Part shown: piece by piece, positions 17,770 through 25,180 of the stretch
Position numbering within the stretch: the stretch's first letter is position 1
How the letters are laid out: each line of letters starts with the position of its first letter
Source of the DNA: HGM04593 sp045588485
Lineage (GTDB): Bacteria; Bacteroidota; Bacteroidia; Bacteroidales; Bacteroidaceae
DNA length: 64,000 bases
NCBI GenBank assembly: GCA_045588485.1
Contig: JAZNEI010000026.1
Location: 1 to 64,000 of the forward strand
Direction of reading: 5' to 3'
Translations under genes and position numbers: made by a program
The notes under the pieces: generated by a model
Told to the model about the DNA's origin: nothing
The model's database searches: none
What the model saw: the letters and a program-made list of their open reading frames with translations, nothing else

Positions 17770-18939
17770 CTATTTTCCCGATTTTACAATCTTTTTTGTG
17801 GGTGGTACATCATTAACATTCTTCAGACCGCCGCGCTTGATAATTTCGTCACGGTCTTTAGACGTAGCTACTCTTATCTTTTGTTCTTTCTTTATGCGGT
17901 TCTTCTCTTTGCGTTTCTCGTCCTTTGCGTGTTTTTCTATTAGTGAGTCGATGTTTGCTGCAAATTCTTCATTTGCGGTGAGTCCGAACCTATCGATACG
18001 CATATAGGGATTCATCTGTATGCTGAAAGGAAGTTTCTCGATATTAAACTCCTTGACAATGCAGTTCTCCCATAATTGAGCATCGCAGATGTTCTCGCCG
18101 GCTATTGTGTCACGCTCAAGACAATGGTGCCAGGCTATCGTGTCGTGGTCGAGTGAGATATTCAGCAGAGCAAATTTGTCGTCGCTATTGCTACGTGCTA
18201 TTTTACTCAGCTCTTTAAGATGATTCAGACTAAGGCTGTCCCATGAGGCCCAAAATGTTACAATGGTGTATTTGCCCATAAAGTCGTTGCGGGTAATTGT
18301 TTTGCCCTCGGCAGTGGTTAAACTGAACTCGGGGAATGCCTTATGTACTATATTACTATTCTTCTTAGATACTTTTACTTTTACATCGGCAAGGTAGTCG
18401 TTATCCTGCAAAGTGCCACCTAATTTGTCCAATCGTGTGCGTATAAAGGGATTCTTCGCGTCGGGAATCTCTATGAAGTACTGTTGCAACAGATGTATGT
18501 TTATCTCGCTCATAGGATGACTTTCGATAAACTCATCTATTATATCCTCTTTTTTTACGCGACCTTTTGTCGAGTCTATCTTTGCGGCAATGCTGTCGTA
18601 GAGGGCCTGAACTGTACCGCCTTTTATAACAGTTTTTCCGCTGTCTTTGGCTTCGAATATAGCCTCAACATCCGGCTCGGCATATAGTGGGAGCATTCTG
18701 CCGTCGGGCAGAATCATTGTAAGTGGTACAAGAGTGTCGGTTGCCAACTTGTAATGAAACTCTCCGTTATTGTCAGTGGGCAGGGTGTCGAGTCGGTTGT
18801 GGCGACTGTCAAGTCCGAACACATAGATGGTATCGCCTCCGTTGCCATAGTGGCCGCTTAGACGGTATGTAGGTTTGCTCTCTTGGCAGGCTGCAAGAAT
18901 AAGCAACAGAGTTGTCAGTAGTATTGCTGCTCTCTTCAT
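17770..18939 (-). CDS. DUF4369/thioredoxin-like lipoprotein lacking the CxxC motif
   Basis: A 389-residue predicted lipoprotein: signal peptide ending LILAAC with the lipid-attachment cysteine at 18. An N-terminal DUF4369-like beta domain (about 25-125) precedes a thioredoxin/TlpA-like domain (about 195-330). The position of the redox active site reads TFWASWDSLSLNHL, so both cysteines are replaced. It is therefore unlikely to be a disulfide reductase and may bind or sense instead. The C-terminus is a basic tail rich in Lys and Arg. It lies between typA (13 bases) and yifB (14 bases), suggesting one operon. Confidence 0.8.
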   Translation of the reverse strand: MKRAAILLTTLLLILAACQESKPTYRLSGHYGNGGDTIYVFGLDSRHNRLDTLPTDNNGEFHYKLATDTLVPLTMILPDGRMLPLYAEPDVEAIFEAKDSGKTVIKGGTVQALYDSIAAKIDSTKGRVKKEDIIDEFIESHPMSEINIHLLQQYFIEIPDAKNPFIRTRLDKLGGTLQDNDYLADVKVKVSKKNSNIVHKAFPEFSLTTAEGKTITRNDFMGKYTIVTFWASWDSLSLNHLKELSKIARSNSDDKFALLNISLDHDTIAWHHCLERDTIAGENICDAQLWENCIVKEFNIEKLPFSIQMNPYMRIDRFGLTANEEFAANIDSLIEKHAKDEKRKEKNRIKKEQKIRVATSKDRDEIIKRGGLKNVNDVPPTKKIVKSGK

Positions 18940-18952
18940 TCCTTTTTCTCAA

Positions 18953-20749
18953 TTATTGTTTGTTTGCACGCTTGCGCTCAAGCTCGTCGAGTATTATTTT
19001 GCGCATTCGCATTGATTTCGGCGTAACCTCGATGTATTCGTCCTCTTTGATATATTCGAGAGCCTCCTCGAGCGAGAAGATGATGGGCGGAACAATTCGT
19101 GCCTTGTCATCCGAACCGCTTGCTCGCATGTTTGTGAGTTTCTTGCTCTTGGTGACATTAATCACAAGGTCGTTGTCGTGTATGTGCTCGCCTACCACCT
19201 GTCCTGCATATACCTCCTCTTGAGGGCTTATAAAGAAGCGTCCGCGGTCTTGCAGCTTGTCTATGGCGTATGCAAATGCTGTGCCACTCTCCATTGCCAC
19301 CATAGAACCATTGGTGCGACGCTCTATGTCACCCTTGTATGGCTGATACTCCTTGAAGCGGTGTGCCATTATTGCCTCTCCTGCCGATGCTGTCAGTACA
19401 TTTGTACGCAGTCCTATGATGCCTCGCGAGGGAATGTTGAACTCGATGTTCACACGGTCGGCCTGTGCCTCCATAGAGAGCATTTCACCCTTACGACGTG
19501 TAACCATATCAATTATCTTACTTGAATAGTCACTTGGTACATTAATAGTAAGTTCTTCGATTGGTTCGTGTCGTACACCGTCAATCTCTTTGTATATTAC
19601 CTGCGGCTGTCCCACCTGAAGCTCGTAACCCTCACGGCGCATTGTCTCAATAAGTACCGACAAATGGAGCACTCCTCGACCGTACACCGTCCAGGCATCC
19701 TCTTCGGGTGATTTGCTTACGCGCAGGGCAAGGTTTTTATCAAGCTCCTTGTCAAGACGGTCCTGTATGTGGCGCGAGGTAACGAATTTTCCCTCTTTGC
19801 CAAAGAAAGGCGAGTCATTGATAGTAAAAAGCATACTCATTGTAGGCTCGTCAATGGCTATTGTGGGCAGTGGCTCGGGATTCTCGAAGTCACATATTGT
19901 ATCGCCAATCTCAAATGCCTCAAGTCCGACGATGGCGCATATATCGCCCGAACTGACAGCATCTATACGTTTGCGGCCAAGCCCCTCGAAAGTGTGAAGC
20001 TCCTTTATCTTAACCTTTGAACAGTTACCGTTACGGCCGTAAAGGGTTACGTTGGCACCCTCTTTCAGTGTGCCGCGATGCACACGACCTATGGCTATAC
20101 GTCCTGTGTAGGGCGAGTAGTCGAGCGATGTTATAAGCATCTGAGGGGTTCCCTCGAGCTGTTCAGGTGCGGGGATATATTCAAGGATTGCGTCCAAAAG
20201 AGGGGTGATGTCCTCGGTCTGATTGCGCCAATCGGTACTCATCCAGTTGTTCTTGGCCGAGCCGAAGATTACAGGGAAATCGAGCTGCTCCTCATTGGCA
20301 TCAAGCGAAAACATAAGGTCGAACACCATCTCGTGAACCTCGTCGGGGCGGCAGTTGGGCTTATCTACCTTGTTTACAACAACGATGGGCTTTAGTCCAA
20401 TCTGCAATGCCTTTTGGAGTACAAAACGTGTCTGTGGCATAGGACCTTCGAAAGCATCTACAAGCAGCAGGCATCCGTCTGCCATATTAAGCACACGCTC
20501 TACCTCGCCGCCGAAGTCGCTGTGTCCCGGGGTGTCTATTATGTTAATCTTGGTATCTTTATACTGTATCGAGACATTCTTCGAGAGAATGGTTATTCCG
20601 CGCTCGCGCTCAAGGTCGTTGTTGTCTAGTGTCAGTACGTCGTTGTTCTGCTCCTTCAGCAGATTGCCGGCGAGCATCATTTTATCTACAAGTGTTGTCT
20701 TACCGTGGTCGACGTGCGCGATAATTGCAATGTTACGAATCTTCTGCAT
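18953..20749 (-). CDS. typA: Translational GTPase TypA/BipA
   Basis: A 598-residue ribosome-associated GTPase of the EF-G-like superfamily, involved in ribosome assembly and stress or low-temperature growth. G motifs are complete: AHVDHGKTTLVD, RERGITILSKN, DTPGHSDFGGE, NKVDK. The C-terminal TypA-specific region includes RRKGEMLSMEAQ and SRGIIGLRTNVLTAS. It is preceded by a leader of about 90 bases with a hairpin, and beyond that by repeat array B, whose edge carries a promoter-like box. Confidence 0.97.
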   Translation of the reverse strand: MQKIRNIAIIAHVDHGKTTLVDKMMLAGNLLKEQNNDVLTLDNNDLERERGITILSKNVSIQYKDTKINIIDTPGHSDFGGEVERVLNMADGCLLLVDAFEGPMPQTRFVLQKALQIGLKPIVVVNKVDKPNCRPDEVHEMVFDLMFSLDANEEQLDFPVIFGSAKNNWMSTDWRNQTEDITPLLDAILEYIPAPEQLEGTPQMLITSLDYSPYTGRIAIGRVHRGTLKEGANVTLYGRNGNCSKVKIKELHTFEGLGRKRIDAVSSGDICAIVGLEAFEIGDTICDFENPEPLPTIAIDEPTMSMLFTINDSPFFGKEGKFVTSRHIQDRLDKELDKNLALRVSKSPEEDAWTVYGRGVLHLSVLIETMRREGYELQVGQPQVIYKEIDGVRHEPIEELTINVPSDYSSKIIDMVTRRKGEMLSMEAQADRVNIEFNIPSRGIIGLRTNVLTASAGEAIMAHRFKEYQPYKGDIERRTNGSMVAMESGTAFAYAIDKLQDRGRFFISPQEEVYAGQVVGEHIHDNDLVINVTKSKKLTNMRASGSDDKARIVPPIIFSLEEALEYIKEDEYIEVTPKSMRMRKIILDELERKRANKQ

Positions 20750-20822
20750 ATATTTATTGTCTATCTTATTTCAGTGATGTTACGCAACAGATACTTACGT
20801 AAGAATACTTACCCGTTTGGCT

Positions 20823-20839
20823 CCGTCGCTTTGCGACGG
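20823..20839 (-). promoter_or_regulatory. Stem-loop in the typA leader
   Basis: Perfect 7-bp GC-rich stem CCGTCGC/GCGACGG with a three-base loop, directly downstream of the TATCTTTG box. It would sit at or near the 5' end of the typA mRNA and could stabilise or regulate it; this is inference. Confidence 0.5.
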
Positions 20840-20872
20840 CAAAGATAATAAGAAACGAGCGAGAAATATCAA
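20840..20872 (-). promoter_or_regulatory. Candidate typA promoter at the edge of repeat array B
   Basis: On the minus strand TTG (20872-20870) lies in the hairpin of the last repeat unit, and TATCTTTG (20847-20840) follows after 22 bases. The -7 box is the unit's own AGTATTTTTG-type start sequence, so the repeat seems to supply the promoter. Confidence 0.55.
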
Positions 20873-21090
20873 GCTTGCTTGAATATTTTTCACAGCGAGT
20901 GCCGACTATGTTCGAGGTTTACCTCAAAGATACAAATAAAAATGCGAGAAATATCAAGCTTGCTTGAATATTTTTCACAGCAAGTGCCGACTATGTTCGA
21001 GGTTTACCTCAAAGATAGTAATAAAAATGCGGGAAATATCAAGCTTGCTTGAATATTTTTCACAGCGAGTGCCGACTATGTTCGAGGTTT
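20851..21090 (-). repeat. Repeat array B: three tandem 85-bp units
   Basis: GCGAG-AAATATC begins at 20859, 20944 and (as GCGGG) 21029, an exact 85-base period; the third unit breaks off after CGAGGTTT. Units differ by a few substitutions. Read on the minus strand each has GAGGTAAACCTC and the hairpin TCAAGC-AA-GCTTGA. Sequence and period match array A and copy C, in the orientation pointing at typA. Confidence 0.9.
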
Positions 21091-21167
21091 TTGTTCTAAA
21101 ACCTGTAAAAAGGTGCTACGTATGCTTTTTGATTCTTTATGCAGAATGTAGTTGCGTCTGTTGTCGG

Positions 21168-22361
21168 TTATTCAGAAACTGTGTTCTTATTCTTCTTCTT
21201 ATTATTATTTTTGCTCTCTCTCTTTATAAGTTTGATGATGAATTTTGTCGCTTTCTCTCCAATTACATGGCTACCCGAAGCTATTACTGCGGGTACAGCG
21301 ATAACTGCATTCTTCATCGCTTCGCGTTTTATTGATCGCTTGTTCTTGATGCCATTGAACGCTTCTGCTCCTTGTTGTAAATAGGCTTTTGTTATGTATC
21401 CTATGCGCAGAGTCATCAATGCATTCAATGTTCCCTCTATAACGGAGCCTACAACTACACCGGGAATCTTTATACGTCTTAGAATAGTGTATATCGAAAA
21501 TCCTTCGCTGTCGCTTGCCTGTTCTCCTAAATCAATGTCGTCAGTGTCAGTGACATCGGTAATGCTGTCTGCGTCAATTTCGGCATTGGCGCTCTCTTCA
21601 ATCTCAATGCCCGATTCAAGTGTGCTTCTAGCTATATCTTCCGAGTCGGCAGCTTCGTTGAATTCGCCGAAATCGAATGGGGCGATACTGCTTGTTGTAC
21701 TAAGCGCTTCGGAAAGACAATATGTAATCAATGATGTAGAAAGTATATTGACATACATATTAAACATCTGACGGTCGTTGGGTCGGAATCCCGATGCAAG
21801 GATAATATCCTCAATCATTTTGTAGTTCATATACATGACACTTAGACTGTCGAACTTGTTATTCTGTGAAATTGCAGTAATCATAAATACACTTTTCGCC
21901 CACTCTTTAATGCGGTTATTTATACCTATTACTCCCAAAGTCTCGTCTCCATTGAATCTTATTTTTAGCTCTTCGTCGACTATGGCGTGCATTGCCTTTG
22001 CATTGCATATACATTTCGAGATATTTGTTTTGAATGTCTCAATGTGCCTCCTTCTTTTCTCCTTGTTGGGAATATAGTCCGAGTTGGAGGCTAACTTATT
22101 GGCAAACTTCATTAGTGTGTTTGTGTCGTCTATGTCATTAATGTTAAGAGCAGGGAACTGTGGTGCCTTGTGTACTCTTATTATAGGCAGTATTATAAAA
22201 ACAAATAACAGAGATGCAAGCAGTAGGTAGAAGCAGTGTTCGCTATATCTCCAATTTGTTACTTGTGCCAATTTTTCTCCAACGGTAATAACGTCTCCCG
22301 TTATCATCAATGCTATGATGATAAGGAATGTCGCTACTATTATAATCAAATTCCTTTTCAT
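21168..22361 (-). CDS. Membrane protein with DUF697/YcjF-like C-terminal region
   Basis: A 397-residue protein I cannot name precisely. It has two N-terminal membrane segments (about residues 4-24 and 46-66), a cytosolic helical region, an acidic linker (about 235-285, with EIEESANAEIDADS), then a conserved-looking segment GTLNALMTLRIGYITKAYLQ. A further hydrophobic stretch follows (AVIAVPAVIASGSHVIG), and the protein ends in a very basic tail (RESKNNNKKKNKN). The pattern recalls YcjF/DUF697 proteins, which pair with GTPases. It overlaps the dynamin-like GTPase gene by ATGA, so the two proteins very probably work together at the inner membrane. Confidence 0.6.
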   Translation of the reverse strand: MKRNLIIIVATFLIIIALMITGDVITVGEKLAQVTNWRYSEHCFYLLLASLLFVFIILPIIRVHKAPQFPALNINDIDDTNTLMKFANKLASNSDYIPNKEKRRRHIETFKTNISKCICNAKAMHAIVDEELKIRFNGDETLGVIGINNRIKEWAKSVFMITAISQNNKFDSLSVMYMNYKMIEDIILASGFRPNDRQMFNMYVNILSTSLITYCLSEALSTTSSIAPFDFGEFNEAADSEDIARSTLESGIEIEESANAEIDADSITDVTDTDDIDLGEQASDSEGFSIYTILRRIKIPGVVVGSVIEGTLNALMTLRIGYITKAYLQQGAEAFNGIKNKRSIKREAMKNAVIAVPAVIASGSHVIGEKATKFIIKLIKRESKNNNKKKNKNTVSE

Positions 22362-24274
22362 ACTTTTATTTTAATTTCTTTAATCTTATTCAATAAACAA
22401 TTAAGTTTGTCTGTCAGATTGACATATTCATTTTTATCTTCGGGAATTATACTGTCAAGTGCGCACCTCATGACGCTTTCCTTAATCTCTTTTATATGTG
22501 ACTTGTACTCCTCAACTATGTCATTAATCTGATTGTTTATTAGAGTTTCTACCTGTGGTAATACTATGTCATCAATAGTACTATTGGTTGTTGTCGGGTT
22601 GTTGCTTCCTAAAAGATTAACTTTTATGCTATCGAAGTACTTCTTAAAATTCTCAAGCCTGTGTCCAAACCAATACTCAATGGGGTTGGTAAAAGGTTTT
22701 GGAATTGGTGGTATTCTATTCTGTACTATTAGTCTAATATCTATGTAACCCGATAAAGATATCGTTTGTATTTCGGATAAAGTTATCTTATCTTTAGTCG
22801 TAATATCGAAGCTTAATTTGTTATCTACTGCTGCTTTCTCAATACTAAGTATTCTGCCTAAATAGCGCTGGAATAGAGCATCTGATATTTTGTCTATATT
22901 TATTATTTTATTTAAACAATTAGTTAATTGTGTTTCGCAGTAGTTTATAAAATTATTTACAATTGCTTTCGCGTCGTTATTATTCGTGGCAATATTTTCC
23001 GGTAACCCTCCTACTATTGTGTCGATAGCTCTTTGGATGCAGTTTTTTATATCTGTTGTCAATATGTTATCGGGAAAGTGAAATTCTATGCCAAATGCAT
23101 CGGTGACATTTAGGCTGTTGAATATTTCCTCAATTCTCTGGTATTCAGTAATCTTCTGTTTGCGCTCATTAATCTCGGTCTCAATAAGTCTCTCTAACTT
23201 ATCTTTCTGTTGTTTTGTTCTGTTTATGCAATTTGTCAGTTGTATGGCATCATGGTGGGTTATTACTCTCTCATAGAGCTCCTGTTCCATAGTGCTGTAT
23301 TTCTCTGCCTCGGGTTGCAGAATCTCCATTTTATCGGCATACTTTGGCCTTCCATTATTTTCTGTGGCTCGTGCATCTTTAACTTTTCCCAGGTTGATGC
23401 AGAAGCAGTGTTCCTCCTTAATGTTAAATCCAAGGTTCCTAATTTCTCTAATTGCAAACTCCTTTTGTGTAGTGTTGTTAGATTCCTTCTCTTCCTCGCT
23501 ATGCCAGTGTGCAGCCTCGAAAAAGTTGTGGACAAGACACACTGGTACATCTCCGTTATTCTCTTTTAGGATTTTCAGGAACTCTGCAGAAACTTTGGAA
23601 ATAGCCGAATTAGAACTCTGCACAAAGATTAGAAGATCGGCGCGTTGTGCAATGGTTTCGTATACAGGGTCGTCTAGATTTGCATATTTTCCATCGAAAC
23701 CAGGCATATCCATAATAAATACATTATTCTGCAGCAACTGTCCGCCGGGTGTTGTGATGACTGTCACAAGAGTGTCGGCATTAAGAGCTTCTGTAAGTCC
23801 AAGTTCAACTTTTTTCTTAATGTTTTCTTTGTTCAGCGGTACACTATCGATGTTTAGTCCCGATAGTGCGTCAACTGTTTCCATACCTCGGATATAGTCT
23901 ATAATAGCATCAATATATTCTACCTTATTCTGTTGATTCTCGGTTGTGTAAGAGGTAATACTCGTGTCTTCTCCCTCTACGAGCTTAGATATAATAGAAG
24001 GACGTACCGTACACTCAAGAAAATGGGTCGGACTTACATATTCATTTGCAATTAAATTTACCAAAGTGGATTTTCCCGACTTAACAGGGCCTACAACAAG
24101 CACAATGAAGGTGTTGTTTTCGAATTCCATTGCTCTGTTTCGCACCTTCCTGAATTGTTTCTCAATGTCGGGTAGTGCCTTAAGAGTACCGTTGTATTCT
24201 TTGTCAATATCTTTGATGCTGCCTAAAATATTAGTGCACGTGTTGGTTAGAACTTCAATATTAGCTTCCGGCAT
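22358..24274 (-). CDS. Dynamin-like GTPase
   Basis: A 638-residue large GTPase. G1 is GPVKSGKST (residues 62-70) and G3 is DMPGFDG (189-195). The position of G4 reads LVHNFFEA rather than T/NKxD, so guanine recognition may be atypical. A long helical region follows, with a coiled-coil-like stretch (KQQKDKLERLIETEINERKQ). No obvious transmembrane segment is present. I chose the ATG at 24274 (MPEANIEV); an upstream TTG start would add 11 residues. It overlaps the DUF697-like gene by ATGA, and a 49-residue membrane protein is encoded 41 bases upstream. Membrane remodelling or envelope stress is inferred from the family only. Confidence 0.75.
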   Translation of the reverse strand: MPEANIEVLTNTCTNILGSIKDIDKEYNGTLKALPDIEKQFRKVRNRAMEFENNTFIVLVVGPVKSGKSTLVNLIANEYVSPTHFLECTVRPSIISKLVEGEDTSITSYTTENQQNKVEYIDAIIDYIRGMETVDALSGLNIDSVPLNKENIKKKVELGLTEALNADTLVTVITTPGGQLLQNNVFIMDMPGFDGKYANLDDPVYETIAQRADLLIFVQSSNSAISKVSAEFLKILKENNGDVPVCLVHNFFEAAHWHSEEEKESNNTTQKEFAIREIRNLGFNIKEEHCFCINLGKVKDARATENNGRPKYADKMEILQPEAEKYSTMEQELYERVITHHDAIQLTNCINRTKQQKDKLERLIETEINERKQKITEYQRIEEIFNSLNVTDAFGIEFHFPDNILTTDIKNCIQRAIDTIVGGLPENIATNNNDAKAIVNNFINYCETQLTNCLNKIINIDKISDALFQRYLGRILSIEKAAVDNKLSFDITTKDKITLSEIQTISLSGYIDIRLIVQNRIPPIPKPFTNPIEYWFGHRLENFKKYFDSIKVNLLGSNNPTTTNSTIDDIVLPQVETLINNQINDIVEEYKSHIKEIKESVMRCALDSIIPEDKNEYVNLTDKLNCLLNKIKEIKIKV

Positions 24275-24315
24275 AAGTGTTTTATTTGTAATAGTTATTA
24301 TTGTCAATCAATTTA

Positions 24316-24465
24316 TTAATCAATGGTTACTTTAAAGTAGCGTTGCAGTGCGTAGCCAACAAGACCTAACGGTATGCCTGCTATTGCCATGGTTCCGTCG
24401 ATACACAGTATTATTGCAGCTATGTAGAAACAAATTACGATTGTCTTTTTAAGAAATGTACTCAT
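24316..24465 (-). CDS. Small membrane protein (49 aa) upstream of the dynamin-like gene
   Basis: A short open frame from ATG at 24465 to TAA at 24318-24316. It starts MSTFLKKTIVICFYIAAIIL and ends LQRYFKVTID, giving a basic N-terminus, two hydrophobic segments (about residues 8-21 and 26-42) joined by a short CIDGT turn, and a polar C-terminus. That is a hairpin-type small membrane protein. It lies 41 bases before the GTPase start on the same strand. No homologue is known to me. Coding is supported by the membrane-protein pattern and operon position rather than by family match. Confidence 0.6.
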   Translation of the reverse strand: MSTFLKKTIVICFYIAAIILCIDGTMAIAGIPLGLVGYALQRYFKVTID

Positions 24466-24685
24466 GGCAATTGTTTTGGTTCACTATTAAGAGAGTGATA
24501 TACTTGGACTAGGTTTCAAAAATAGTGAATAGAAGTAAAGTTATTACTCATCTATTGTTAAATAATGTTAAATATGCGTGATTGTATGTACATTTTTTTA
24601 ATGCTTTAAATCTAAACACAGACCTTTATATTTCTTTGTATATTTCCTATGTTAAAAATTGTATTGAATAAATATTCTCAAACAG

Positions 24686-24716
24686 TTTGCCATTCCAAAA
24701 AATAGCGCTATCTTTG
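24686..24716 (+). promoter_or_regulatory. Promoter of rpsO
   Basis: TTTG at 24686-24689 is followed after 19 bases by TATCTTTG at 24709-24716, a near-ideal Bacteroidota promoter. The start site would fall some 35-40 bases before the rpsO ATG. Confidence 0.85.
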
Positions 24717-24759
24717 CAGCCGCTAAAGCAAAATATTTAATAACTTAAAACACAAATCT

Positions 24760-25029
24760 ATGTATTTGGATTCAGCTAAAAAGCAAGAGATCTTTGGTAC
24801 ATACGGAACGTCTAACACTGATACTGGTTCTGCAGAGAGCCAGATTGCTTTGTTCTCATACCGTATCGCCCATTTGACGGAACACCTCAAGGCTAACCGT
24901 AAAGATTATAGCACACAGAGAGCCTTGACAACACTCGTAGGTAAGCGTCGTTCGCTTCTTAACTATCTTAAGGATCGTGACATCGAGCGCTACCGTGCTA
25001 TCGTAGCTAAGCTTGGTCTTCGCCGATAA
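24760..25029 (+). CDS. rpsO: 30S ribosomal protein S15
   Basis: An 89-residue protein of normal S15 length with the family signatures GTGSAESQIALF-type N-terminal block (here TDTGSAESQIALFSYRI), HLKANRKDYSTQR and KRRSLLNYLKD. S15 binds 16S rRNA early in small-subunit assembly. It is monocistronic: its own promoter upstream and a strong terminator 20 bases downstream. The neighbours on both sides are on the opposite strand. Confidence 0.98.
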   Translation: MYLDSAKKQEIFGTYGTSNTDTGSAESQIALFSYRIAHLTEHLKANRKDYSTQRALTTLVGKRRSLLNYLKDRDIERYRAIVAKLGLRR

Positions 25030-25050
25030 GCAAGTGTTTGTTAAAACACA

Positions 25051-25079
25051 AAGAGCAACCGCAAGGTTGCTCTTTTTTT
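25051..25079 (+). terminator. Terminator of rpsO
   Basis: Stem AGAGCAACC/GGTTGCTCT with a GCAA tetraloop, followed by seven T. Classic intrinsic terminator. Confidence 0.95.
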
Positions 25080-25180
25080 GTTCTATTTTCTCGTTGTAAG
25101 ATAGATTATTTTTGTTCAGCAGCAAAAAGGTGTGTTCAGAATAATTCTATTTATTACGCGCTCGGAATATTTTACAGCCG

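Larger units (their letters stand above)
20750..21167. other. Intergenic region between the DUF697-like gene and typA, with repeat array B
   Basis: No gene is supported here. From typA outward it holds the leader, a CCGTCGC-TTT-GCGACGG stem-loop (20823-20839), a promoter-like box, then three tandem 85-bp repeats. Reading frames crossing the repeats on the plus strand have no coding character and are antisense to the DUF697-like gene. Confidence 0.75.

Noticed and set aside
20964..21335. Plus-strand frame across repeat array B
   Set aside because: Runs through the tandem repeats and then antisense to the DUF697-like gene; translated repeats give no periodic conserved peptide.
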